From positions 1 through 21,513 of the IMG/VR virus record IMGVR_UViG_3300031510_000813: a stretch of DNA of 21,513 bases; one strand, written 5' to 3'. The position numbers were made by a program, and so were the translations under genes. This document shows positions 1 to 7,013 of the stretch, piece after piece; within the stretch, counting starts at the first letter, position 1, and every line of letters starts with the position of its first letter. Under the pieces are notes generated by a model. That model was given only the letters and a program-made list of their open reading frames with translations, made no database searches and was not told where the DNA came from. The stretch is from a virus.

Positions 1-148
1 TGATGATGTCATAACTAATGTAACAACTGGTGGTGTTTTTCAAATGCATGAAAATCAAGCTATAGTAATACATAAAAATAAATTTGATCTAATACACACC
101 GGTGTAACAACAACGCATGTAACTAAAATAGCATACCCAAGAGGTTAA
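1..148 (+). CDS. 3' end of an unrecognised protein upstream of gp21 (partial)
   Basis: An open frame enters from the left edge (codons begin at base 2) and ends at TAA 146-148, giving about 48 residues that finish in AYPRG. The fragment is rich in beta-branched residues (Val, Thr, Ile) and has alternating polar and hydrophobic stretches, which suggests a beta-structured C-terminus. The stop lies one base before the gp21 start, so it belongs to the same late transcript. In T4 the genes before 21 are 20, 67 and 68, but this sequence does not look like the acidic end of portal gp20 and I do not recognise it. A small virion or head protein is a guess from position only. Confidence 0.55.
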   Translation, partial: DDVITNVTTGGVFQMHENQAIVIHKNKFDLIHTGVTTTHVTKIAYPRG

Positions 149-149
149 T

Positions 150-812
150 ATGAAATTAATATCAGAATTCGCAGAAAATGAGCTAGAATTTTTAATTACT
201 GAGGATAAAAAAACTGGTAAAAAAAATTATGCCATTGAAGGTGTGTTTGCACAGGCAGAAACAAAGAATCGTAACGGACGTATATATCCAATGCCAGTGA
301 TGGAAAAAGCACTTGGCAAATATAATAACGATCAGGTTAGTAAAGGAAGAGCAGTTGGAGAGTTAAATCATCCGGAAGGACCAACTGTTAACTTAGATAA
401 AGTTTCCCACAAGATCACTGAATTAAAATTTCAGGGTAATGATATTGTGGGCAAAGCATCGATACTGAACACCCCTATGGGAGAAGTTGTTAAAGGCTTA
501 CTCGATGGCGAAGTTCAATTTGGTGTATCGACTCGTGGTATGGGAAGTTTGAGCCAGCGTAATGGCGTCGCAGTCGTCAATGACGATTATATTCTAAACG
601 CGGTAGACATCGTGCAAGATCCATCCGCCCCTAGCGCATTTGTTAATGGGATTATGGAAGGGGTAGAATGGGTTTGGAATAACGGCATTATAGAAGCACA
701 AACAATTGAAAGAATGGAGACTGAAATTAAGAAAGCTCCACGCGCTGATCTCTATGAGACACAAGTACGTGAGTTTAAGAATTTCCTCTCGTTACTCAAA
801 AATAATAAATAG
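150..812 (+). CDS. 21: Prohead core protease gp21
   Basis: This is the T4-type prohead maturation protease, which cleaves scaffold, capsid and internal proteins after glutamate in (I/L)-x-E sites once the prohead is built. At 220 residues it is close to T4 gp21 (212). Family landmarks are visible: a GVFAQAE...NRNGRIYP block (31-47), ELNHP with the likely catalytic His73, and GVSTRGMGSL with the likely nucleophile Ser127, followed by the conserved QDPSAPSAF stretch (156-164). IME at 168-170 is a possible self-cleavage site. AGAGG lies just upstream of the ATG. It is followed by scaffold and capsid genes, the classical 21-22-23 order. Confidence 0.95.
   Translation: MKLISEFAENELEFLITEDKKTGKKNYAIEGVFAQAETKNRNGRIYPMPVMEKALGKYNNDQVSKGRAVGELNHPEGPTVNLDKVSHKITELKFQGNDIVGKASILNTPMGEVVKGLLDGEVQFGVSTRGMGSLSQRNGVAVVNDDYILNAVDIVQDPSAPSAFVNGIMEGVEWVWNNGIIEAQTIERMETEIKKAPRADLYETQVREFKNFLSLLKNNK
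804..811 (+). promoter_or_regulatory. Candidate late promoter octamer before gp22
   Basis: AATAAATA fits the NATAAATA form of T4-type late promoters as I recall it for marine T4-like phages (T4 itself uses TATAAATA). It overlaps the last codons and TAG stop of gene 21. Spacing as in T4 would put transcription start near 817, only 5 bases before the gp22 ATG. The same arrangement recurs before gp23. In such AT-rich DNA a chance match is possible. Confidence 0.4.
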
Positions 813-821
813 GAGTCTAAA

Positions 822-1877
822 ATGACTGATAAAGAAATTATCGAAAATCAGGAAGAAGAACTCCATGACGAAGTAACTGACGAAGTTGTGGAAGCTCACG
901 ATCCTAAGAATGCTGAAGCTCAGTCAATAGTTTCTATCGACAAGGCAGGTGAAGCCACTGGAAGCGCTCCAAAGCGTAAAGGTGATAACACTAAGCAAGA
1001 TCCAATGCCTAAAACTAAAGCAGGAATTATTTCTGCAATGGTTGGTAAAATGCAAGGAATGGACAAAGCAGGTTTATCTGCAATGTTTAAAGGTGAAAGT
1101 TACGTAAGTGACGAAGACCAACTTGCTGAGGATCAAGATCAAAATCAAGTTCATATTGAAGTTGATTTCAAAGACGATCTTAAAGCACTTGTTAATGAAG
1201 AAGCTACGCTGTCTGAAGAGTTTAAGCAGAAAGCAGAGACTATCTTTGAAGCTGCAATCAATTCAAAAATAAATGTTGAGATTGATAGACTAGAAGAGAA
1301 GTACAACGAAGAACTTTCAGAAGAAATTGAAAGTACTAAAAAGGAACTTGTGGAAAAAGTAGACAGCTACCTAAACTACGTAGTTGAAGGCTGGATGGAA
1401 GACAACAAGTTAGCAATCCAAAATGGTTTAAGAACTGAAATTGCTGAAGATTTTATGAATAAGTTAAAAGACCTATTCACTGAGTCTCACATTCATGTAC
1501 CAGAGGAATCTGTTAATGTAGTTGACGAACTTGCTGAGACTGTTGAAGAACTTGAGGCAACCCTCAATGACGCAACTGAAAAGTCTATTCACATGGCTGA
1601 AGAGTTAGAGTTATATAAAAGGGAGTCTATCATTAGAGAGGCAACCAAAGGTTTAGCTGAAACTCAAATTGAAAAGCTAAAAAGTTTAGCAGAAAACGTT
1701 GATTTTGATAACGAAGAAACTTTCGCAATGAAAGTAGCTCAATTAAAAGAATCATATTTTGCTAAGGCAACTATCACTCAAGACGAGATTACTGAAGACG
1801 AAGATGGTCCAATTACGGAATCATCAAGTTCAATGGATCAATATCTTAAAGCAATAAAGAAAACTGCAAATAAATAG
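822..1877 (+). CDS. 22: Prohead scaffolding core protein gp22
   Basis: The assignment rests on position between 21 and 23 and on composition. The protein is 351 residues, very acidic and Lys/Glu-rich, with long predicted helices and coiled coil (roughly 125-200 and 235-310) and no Cys, as expected of a scaffold that is digested during head maturation. It is longer than T4 gp22 (269). Several (I/L)-x-E sites suit gp21, the clearest being I331-T-E333 before a Ser run near the C-terminus. The N-terminal 60 residues look disordered. AGGAG at 811-815 precedes the ATG, and an AATAAATA octamer overlaps the upstream stop codon. Confidence 0.85.
   Translation: MTDKEIIENQEEELHDEVTDEVVEAHDPKNAEAQSIVSIDKAGEATGSAPKRKGDNTKQDPMPKTKAGIISAMVGKMQGMDKAGLSAMFKGESYVSDEDQLAEDQDQNQVHIEVDFKDDLKALVNEEATLSEEFKQKAETIFEAAINSKINVEIDRLEEKYNEELSEEIESTKKELVEKVDSYLNYVVEGWMEDNKLAIQNGLRTEIAEDFMNKLKDLFTESHIHVPEESVNVVDELAETVEELEATLNDATEKSIHMAEELELYKRESIIREATKGLAETQIEKLKSLAENVDFDNEETFAMKVAQLKESYFAKATITQDEITEDEDGPITESSSSMDQYLKAIKKTANK
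1869..1876 (+). promoter_or_regulatory. Candidate late promoter octamer before gp23
   Basis: AATAAATA overlaps the final codons and TAG stop of gene 22. The 11 bases that follow are nearly the same as those before gp22 (GGAGTCT then an A/T run into ATG). The projected start near 1882 would give a leader of about 6 bases without the GGGAG element. The capsid gene needs high late expression, which fits a dedicated promoter. Confidence 0.4.
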
Positions 1878-1887
1878 GGAGTCTTAA

Positions 1888-3234
1888 ATGACACAATCAT
1901 ACGATAGATTGATTGAGAAATGGGCACCAGTACTGAACGAAGAGTCAGCTGGTACTATTACCGATCACCATAAAAAAGCTGTGACTGCCGCAGTACTTGA
2001 AAATCAGGAAATCGCTCTTAGAGAAGAAGGAATGATCAACGAAGCAGCCCCAGGAAACGCAACTGGTTCAGTAGCAAACTGGAATCCAGTATTAATCGCA
2101 CTTGTACGACGTGCTATGCCTAACTTAATGGCATATGACATCTGCGGTGTACAACCAATGTCAGGCCCAACTGGTCTTATCTTCGCAATGAAGTCAAGAT
2201 ACGGTGGTGGTTCAACATCAAATACTGAAGCATTATTTAACGAAGCCGATACTAAGTTTTCTGGTGATAGTGGTAGTACTCATGATTCAGATAACGTATC
2301 TGGTCTTGGTTTAGGAATCAAAGATGATTCCACTGCTGGTCAAACAGTTATTACAACTGACTCTACAATTGACGATCAAAGAGTCACTGCATTAGCTGGT
2401 AGAGGTATGACAACTGCCCAAGCTGAAGCACACGGCGCAAGCGGTGAAACTGCTTTCAGAGAGATGGGATTCACTATTGAAAAAGCAACTGTGACTGCTA
2501 AGTCAAGAGCATTAAAAGCTGAATACAGCTTAGAATTAGCTCAAGACCTTAAAGCTATTCATGGTCTAGACGCTGAGACAGAATTGGCAAATATCTTGTC
2601 AACTGAAATCTTAGCTGAAATCAATAGAGAAGTTATCAGAACTATTAACTCTCAAGCTAAAACTGGTGCACTACAATCTAACACTGCTATTAACGGTATT
2701 TTTAACGTTCAGACAGATGCAGATGGTAGATGGTCAGTAGAGAAGTTCAAAGGCCTAGTATTACAAATCGAAAGAGAATGTAATACAATTGCAAAAGAGA
2801 CACGTAGAGGTAAAGGAAACTTTATTATATGTTCTTCTGATGTAGCATCTGCTCTTAGCGCAGCTGGTATGTTAGACTATACACCTGCAATGTCAATGAA
2901 CTTAAGTGTTGATGACACAGGTAATACTTTTGCTGGTATCATGAACGGTAGAACAAGAGTATACGTAGATCCATATGCAACAGAAAACTATGTTACAACT
3001 GGATATAAGGGTACTAACCCATACGATGCTGGTCTATTCTATTGCCCATACGTTCCATTAACAATGGTACGTGCAGTTGGTGAAGATACATTCCAACCAA
3101 AAATTGGTTTTAAAACCAGATATGGAATGGCATCAAACCCATACGTAGGTTCAACACCTGCTGATGGCCTAGCCGCTGTAAAGACTAACCAATATTACAG
3201 AGTATTTAGAGTTGACAATATTCTAGGTGCTTAG
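1888..3234 (+). CDS. 23: Major capsid protein gp23
   Basis: This is the precursor of the main head protein and has an HK97-type fold in this family. At 448 residues it is shorter than T4 gp23 (521). It shares the diagnostic stretches ALVRRAMPNLMAYDICGVQPM (about 71-91), EMGFTIEKATVTAKSRALKAEYSLELAQDLKAIHG (about 189-225) and ILAEINREV, and the C-terminal FQPKIGFKTRYGMASNP. In T4 gp21 removes the first 65 residues after SFLTE. Here the equivalent site appears to be I50-N-E52 before AAPG, leaving a mature chain of about 396 residues. GGGAG at 1877-1881 precedes the ATG. A hairpin terminator follows 21 bases after the stop. Confidence 0.97.
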   Translation: MTQSYDRLIEKWAPVLNEESAGTITDHHKKAVTAAVLENQEIALREEGMINEAAPGNATGSVANWNPVLIALVRRAMPNLMAYDICGVQPMSGPTGLIFAMKSRYGGGSTSNTEALFNEADTKFSGDSGSTHDSDNVSGLGLGIKDDSTAGQTVITTDSTIDDQRVTALAGRGMTTAQAEAHGASGETAFREMGFTIEKATVTAKSRALKAEYSLELAQDLKAIHGLDAETELANILSTEILAEINREVIRTINSQAKTGALQSNTAINGIFNVQTDADGRWSVEKFKGLVLQIERECNTIAKETRRGKGNFIICSSDVASALSAAGMLDYTPAMSMNLSVDDTGNTFAGIMNGRTRVYVDPYATENYVTTGYKGTNPYDAGLFYCPYVPLTMVRAVGEDTFQPKIGFKTRYGMASNPYVGSTPADGLAAVKTNQYYRVFRVDNILGA

Positions 3235-3255
3235 TCTTAGCATTTAATTAATATT

Positions 3256-3285
3256 AAAAGAGGGATGAAAGTCCCTCTTTTTTTT
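3256..3285 (+). terminator. Rho-independent terminator after gp23
   Basis: AAAAGAGGGA (3256-3265) pairs perfectly with TCCCTCTTTT around a 6-base loop (3266-3271), and the T run continues to 3285. It lies 21 bases after the gp23 stop, so it would end the capsid transcript. Confidence 0.9.
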
Positions 3286-3286
3286 G

Positions 3287-3294
3287 TATAAATA
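3287..3294 (+). promoter_or_regulatory. T4-type late promoter (TATAAATA)
   Basis: A perfect TATAAATA octamer lies two bases after the T tract of the preceding terminator and 13 bases before the next ATG. In T4 the octamer occupies -13 to -6, which would put +1 at base 3300, the A of the start codon. Confidence 0.75.
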
Positions 3295-3299
3295 TAGGT

Positions 3300-3869
3300 A
3301 TGAGCTTAACAAACAACTTCAACTATCTACAACCAACTGGATTTAAGTTAGTAATAGATAGAAAAAATTATCCGAACTTAGAGTTCTTTTGCCAGGACTT
3401 CACTCACGCTGGTGTGATTATGAACACAGCTGACCTTGGCTATAAGAAGATATCTGCAATTCCGTTTATAGGTGATAAACTTACTTATAACGAAATGCTA
3501 GCAAACATAATAATCGATGAAGATATGAAATCTTATACAGAGATGCATAACTGGATGAGAAGAAATCTTGATACAGATAATGTATCAGCACTTGATAGAT
3601 TTAAATCTGCTACGCAAAAACCATCGTCAGTATCTGATATTACGTTATCAATATTAAATAGTTCTAATAACGCAATTGCACAAATTGTATATAGAGATAG
3701 TATACCAACAGCTTTAACTGATATTCAGTTTCAAGCAACTAGTGGTGCTGAATCTTTCTTAACGTTTGGTGCTTCATTTAGATTTACTTATTTTGATATT
3801 AAAATTATCAATTCAACAACTGGCGCAATTACAGATTCATTTGACGTAACTGGTTCCGTAACTGGTTAA
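3300..3869 (+). CDS. Putative tail-tube-like virion structural protein
   Basis: This is a 189-residue protein with a pattern seen in small virion proteins of marine T4-like phages: a NYLQPTGFKLVIDRKNYPNLEFFCQDF start, then IPFIGDKLTYNEMLANIIIDEDMKSYTEMHNWMRRN (about 54-89), then a beta-rich half ending in FRFTYFDI. The layout of a beta strand, a 'tail-tube' GDKLTYNE hairpin, a helix and further strands resembles the gp19/gp54 tail-tube fold, but residue identity to T4 gp19 is weak. No ribosome site precedes the ATG. The next Met is at residue 41, too late to be the start if the N-terminal strand belongs to the fold. The upstream terminator and TATAAATA indicate a separate late transcription unit. 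A baseplate or tail-completion role is also possible. Confidence 0.5.
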   Translation: MSLTNNFNYLQPTGFKLVIDRKNYPNLEFFCQDFTHAGVIMNTADLGYKKISAIPFIGDKLTYNEMLANIIIDEDMKSYTEMHNWMRRNLDTDNVSALDRFKSATQKPSSVSDITLSILNSSNNAIAQIVYRDSIPTALTDIQFQATSGAESFLTFGASFRFTYFDIKIINSTTGAITDSFDVTGSVTG

Positions 3870-3892
3870 TATATATTATTATTGGAGAGATT

Positions 3893-4339
3893 ATGATCGA
3901 CTTGAAAAAAGTCCACGAAATGTGGCAGAACGATAGCATTATTAATAATGCAAAATTAGACGAAACTTCCAAAAATACACCTCAGTTACATGCAAAATAT
4001 CTGCAAATATGGTCAACCGCAAAATTAGAATTAAGGCGTGCTGAGTTTGAACAGAAGAAACTATTGAAAGAAAAGTGGTTATATTATAATGGAAAAATGG
4101 ATCAAGAGACTATGAAAGAAAAAGGTTGGCAACCAGATCCATTTGATGGTTTAAAAGTATTAAAAGGAGAAATGGATTATTATTATGACAGTGATCCAGA
4201 AATTCAAAAATCAGAAGAAAGGATACAGTATTGGAAAACTGTAGTTGAATGTTTATCTGAAATTATAAGTAACTTAAACTGGAGACATCAAACAATTTCT
4301 AATATAATTAAATGGAAACAATTCGAATCAGGAAATTAA
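3893..4339 (+). CDS. uvsY: Recombination mediator UvsY
   Basis: UvsY loads the UvsX recombinase onto gp32-coated single-stranded DNA in T4 recombination-dependent replication. This 148-residue protein (T4: 137) follows the T4 pattern: an N-terminal KVHEMWQNDSIINNAKLDE segment, a helical LRRAEFEQKKLLKEKWLYYNGKMD block (about 47-71), the EKGWQPDPFDGLKVLKGEMDYYYDSDPEIQ region and a C-terminal helix ending in FESG, close to T4's FEAG. GGAGAG lies 5 bases upstream of the ATG. Its last 28 bases overlap the uvsW start, so the two are translationally coupled. Confidence 0.88.
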   Translation: MIDLKKVHEMWQNDSIINNAKLDETSKNTPQLHAKYLQIWSTAKLELRRAEFEQKKLLKEKWLYYNGKMDQETMKEKGWQPDPFDGLKVLKGEMDYYYDSDPEIQKSEERIQYWKTVVECLSEIISNLNWRHQTISNIIKWKQFESGN

Positions 4340-5784
4340 ATCATTCCACTATATATGTAGAATGCGATAGAGGAGTAGGAGCAGAACTGCGAGAGTTTTT
4401 TTCCTTCTTTGTGCCAGGATATAAATTTATGCCAGCATTTCGTAATAGATTATGGGATGGAAAAATAAGACTTTTTAACCAAATTACTGGTCATATATCA
4501 GCAGGTTTATTTCCACAAATAGTTTCATTTGCCGAAAGCCGAGAATACGAAGTTAAAGTTATGGAATCTGATTATGGTGATCCTAGCGTAGGAAACAAAA
4601 TTAATCCAGAATTTATGATGAAGTTTATTGATGCTTTAAAACTACCATTTAAAATAAGAGACTATCAGTTTGACGCAGTATGTACAGGAATAGGAAGAAA
4701 AAATGCTATATTATTATCTCCTACTGGTTCTGGTAAATCGTTAATCATCTATGTTCTTATGCGTTATATGTTAACATCTTTTGAAAATGATATATTAATT
4801 ATAGTTCCAACTACTTCGTTAGTTGAACAAATGTATAATGATTTTAAAACTTATGGATATGATGTTGATACGTATTGCCATAGAATATATTCAGGCAAAG
4901 ATAAGAACACACCTAAGAGAGTTATAATAAGTACATGGCAATCTATATACAAATTTCTTCCAGAATGGTTTAGTAGATTTGGTACAGTGTTTGGTGATGA
5001 GTGTCATGGATTTAAATCAAAATCGTTAACATCTATAATGAACAAATGTACAGAGGCTGAATATAGATTTGGCACAACCGGAACATTAGATGGTGCATTA
5101 ACTCATGAACTAGTGTTGCAAGGATTATTTGGTAAAGTATATAGAGTTACAAGTACAAGAGAATTACAAGATAACGATACTTTAGCTAAGCTTACGATAC
5201 GAAGAATAATATTAGATCATGGCGAAAACATTAAAAAAGATTTTGGAAAGAAAACATATCAAGAAGAAATAGAATTTATTGTTACAAATACTAAACGTAA
5301 TACATTCATAAAGAATTTAACACTTGATTTAAAAGGTAATACATTAGTATTGTACAACTATGTAGAAAAACATGGTAAGCCGTTATATCAATTAATTAAA
5401 GATGAAGTTGAAGAAAGCCGCAAGACTTTTTTTGTATCTGGTGAAACTGCTGCAACTGATAGAGAAGCCATAAGAGCAATTATAGAAAAACAAAAGAATT
5501 CTATAACTGTTGCATCACTTGGAACGTTTAGTACAGGTATAAATATTAGGAATCTACATAATATTGTCTTTGCATCACCATCTAAGTCACAGATAAGAGT
5601 TTTACAGAGTATTGGTAGAGGTTTAAGAAAAACAGATGATAATAAAGATGCAACGCTTTATGATATTATTGATGACATAACTTGGAAAAGTAAAAAGAAC
5701 TTTGGTATATTACATGCAGATGAAAGATTAAGAATTTACGGTAGAGAAAAATTTAACCATAAAACTTATAGAGTGAATTTATGA
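4312..5784 (+). CDS. uvsW: Recombination DNA-RNA helicase UvsW
   Basis: UvsW is a superfamily 2 helicase that unwinds R-loops and branch-migrates recombination intermediates. In T4 it drives the switch from origin- to recombination-dependent replication. At 490 residues (T4: 502), it has an N-terminal DNA-binding domain with LREFFSFFVPGYKFMP...WDGKIRLF (27-55), motif I SPTGSGKS (136-143), motif II DECH (229-232), motif III-like TTGT (255-258), TYQEEIEFIV (315-324) and motif VI QSIGRGLRK (432-440). The start aligns with the T4 start and lies inside uvsY with no ribosome site of its own. Its stop overlaps the next ATG (ATGA). A minus-strand promoter just beyond the next gene points toward this region. 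Confidence 0.95.
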   Translation: METIRIRKLNHSTIYVECDRGVGAELREFFSFFVPGYKFMPAFRNRLWDGKIRLFNQITGHISAGLFPQIVSFAESREYEVKVMESDYGDPSVGNKINPEFMMKFIDALKLPFKIRDYQFDAVCTGIGRKNAILLSPTGSGKSLIIYVLMRYMLTSFENDILIIVPTTSLVEQMYNDFKTYGYDVDTYCHRIYSGKDKNTPKRVIISTWQSIYKFLPEWFSRFGTVFGDECHGFKSKSLTSIMNKCTEAEYRFGTTGTLDGALTHELVLQGLFGKVYRVTSTRELQDNDTLAKLTIRRIILDHGENIKKDFGKKTYQEEIEFIVTNTKRNTFIKNLTLDLKGNTLVLYNYVEKHGKPLYQLIKDEVEESRKTFFVSGETAATDREAIRAIIEKQKNSITVASLGTFSTGINIRNLHNIVFASPSKSQIRVLQSIGRGLRKTDDNKDATLYDIIDDITWKSKKNFGILHADERLRIYGREKFNHKTYRVNL

Positions 5785-6275
5785 AAATAAAACAATTTAA
5801 ACTAACTAATAATGATGAAATAATATGTGAAGTCTTGGAATGGGACACTGGCGAAGATGCTGGAGATGTGTTAGTTAAAAAAGCCTTAAGAGTTGTTGGC
5901 GTAGAAGACTATCAAAAAGGATGGAGGTTCTTTTGTTTTAGACCATGGATGTGCTTTCAAGATGATCCGGAGTCTTTACAAACTTTAAATTCTGCACACA
6001 TAATTGTAACAACTAATCCTTCTCCAGATATATTAAAACATTATAAAACATGCATTACAAGAATTGAAGAAGACTTAAAATTAAATAGAAATACTAAAAG
6101 AAAAGCATATGCTAATTTAGATGAAATACAAGAAGAACTAAGAGATCTAACAGATGATGAAATGGATGATTTCTTATCTAATAAATATGGTGCTACTGAA
6201 GAAGTTCCGTATTCTTTAGACTCAGACGATGGCAAGATAATCAAGTTGTTTAAAAAGAAACCAAGCTTGCATTAA
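5781..6275 (+). CDS. Conserved-type hypothetical protein coupled to uvsW
   Basis: I do not recognise a named family for this 164-residue protein. The first 80 residues look like a small beta barrel: KIKQFKLTNNDEIICEVLEW, a strand LVKKALRVVGVE, then a Trp/Phe-rich WRFFCFRPWMCFQDD and SAHIIVTTNPS. This is reminiscent of Sm-like or SH3-like folds found beside uvsW in marine T4-like phages. The second half is a charged helix (about 90-150) with an acidic DDEMDDFLSNKYG segment and a basic end (KLFKKKPSL). The start overlaps the uvsW stop by ATGA, so it is co-translated and probably part of the late recombination unit. A nucleic-acid or protein adaptor role is a guess. Confidence 0.7.
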   Translation: MKIKQFKLTNNDEIICEVLEWDTGEDAGDVLVKKALRVVGVEDYQKGWRFFCFRPWMCFQDDPESLQTLNSAHIIVTTNPSPDILKHYKTCITRIEEDLKLNRNTKRKAYANLDEIQEELRDLTDDEMDDFLSNKYGATEEVPYSLDSDDGKIIKLFKKKPSLH

Positions 6276-6278
6276 ATA

Positions 6279-6304
6279 AGTATATCCCCTTCTCCCCGTA
6301 TACT
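6279..6304. other. Inverted repeat after the uvsW operon
   Basis: AGTATA (6279-6284) and TATACT (6299-6304) flank a 14-base pyrimidine loop with two CCCC runs around TTCT. On + it is followed by CTTTTATTAT and could be a weak terminator. On - it would form a hairpin with two GGGG runs in the loop at the very 5' end of RNA made from the facing promoter. Confidence 0.45.
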
Positions 6305-6309
6305 CTTTT

Positions 6310-6338
6310 ATTATACCATAGATTCACACAAATGTACA
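6310..6338 (-). promoter_or_regulatory. Minus-strand sigma70-like promoter, antisense to the uvsW operon
   Basis: Read on the minus strand this is TGTACA, a 17-base spacer ending in ATGG, then TATAAT, with TTTG following the -35 box. It matches the + strand promoters at 10179 and 18558 base for base in these elements. Transcription would start near 6303 and run left into the 3' end of the gene at 5781-6275. No plausible minus-strand gene lies there, so the product would be an antisense or small RNA. Confidence 0.65.
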
Positions 6339-6373
6339 CTATTATATTTTTAATTAAGAGAGAAATTAAACAG

Positions 6374-6402
6374 TGTACTTTTACGTAAAATCAGTGTATA
6401 AT
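6374..6402 (+). promoter_or_regulatory. Early-type promoter for the gp55-gp46 operon
   Basis: TGTACT (6374-6379), a 17-base spacer, then TATAAT (6397-6402), with TTTAC after the -35 and AATACTAT after the -10, as in the related sites. Transcription start is predicted near A6409. It stands back to back with the minus-strand promoter, the two -35 boxes being 35 bases apart. Confidence 0.75.
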
Positions 6403-6415
6403 AATACTATAAAAT

Positions 6416-6420
6416 AAAGG
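6416..6420 (+). promoter_or_regulatory. Ribosome binding site deciding the gp55 start
   Basis: AAAGG lies 8 bases before the ATG at 6429 but only 2 bases before the ATG at 6423, so the downstream ATG is preferred. Confidence 0.7.
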
Positions 6421-6428
6421 TTATGATA

Positions 6429-7013
6429 ATGGCACGCAAAAAAAGTATACACTATGTTAACAATTCTGACTTCTCTAGCGCAGTAGTCGAATATGTTGAA
6501 AGAGTTGTAATCGCACGAGATAATGAAACTAAAATTCCTACAGTCCCAGACTATGTTGCTCAATGCTTCTTAAAAATAGCTGAAGGTTTATCGCATAAAG
6601 GAAACTTTATAAGATATACTTATAGAGAAGAAATGGTTATGGATGCTGTTGAAAATTGTTTAAAGGCGATTAGCAACTATAATTTAGAAGCAGCAACCAG
6701 AACTGGTAAACCAAATGCATTTGCATATTTTACTCAGATAACATGGTATGCTTTCTTAAGAAGAATATCAAAAGAAAAAAAACAACAAGAAATTAAACTT
6801 AATTATTTAGCTAAATCTGGTATTGAAAATTTTATTGACATGGGTACTGAAGCTGTAGCTTCTAATCAAGCATCACGGTTTGTTGATACACTTAAAGATA
6901 GAATTGCAAGAGTACGTAATACAGATAATCAAGTAAAAGAAATAGTTAAGAAAGAAAAAAAGAAACGCAAAGTAAAATTAGCGGATTCAGATTTAAGCGT
7001 GTTTATGCAATGA
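6429..7013 (+). CDS. 55: Late-transcription sigma factor gp55
   Basis: gp55 is the small sigma-like subunit that directs host RNA polymerase to TATAAATA late promoters, with help from the sliding clamp gp45 and the coactivator gp33. This 194-residue protein (T4: 185) has the family pattern HYVNNSDF near the start, CFLKIAEGLSHKGNFIRYTYREEMVMDAVENCLKAISNYN (core helices), PNAFAYFTQITWYAFLRRISKEKK (resembling sigma region 2) and a basic C-terminal stretch. The final LSVFMQ is a short hydrophobic-acidic tail like the clamp-binding end of T4 gp55. The start at 6429 is chosen over 6423 on ribosome-site spacing. It is the first gene after an early-type promoter, so late transcription factors are made before late genes. 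The stop overlaps the next ATG. Confidence 0.93.
   Translation: MARKKSIHYVNNSDFSSAVVEYVERVVIARDNETKIPTVPDYVAQCFLKIAEGLSHKGNFIRYTYREEMVMDAVENCLKAISNYNLEAATRTGKPNAFAYFTQITWYAFLRRISKEKKQQEIKLNYLAKSGIENFIDMGTEAVASNQASRFVDTLKDRIARVRNTDNQVKEIVKKEKKKRKVKLADSDLSVFMQ

Noticed and set aside
5538-5545. TATAAATA inside uvsW
   Set aside because: It is within conserved coding sequence (FSTGINIRN), with no gene start following within a useful distance. It is expected by chance in AT-rich DNA.
6041-6244. Minus-strand open frame below the antisense promoter
   Set aside because: It lies downstream of the promoter at 6310-6338 and was considered as its product, but it is a Ser-rich mirror of Glu/Asp codons with no ribosome site. 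An RNA product is more likely.
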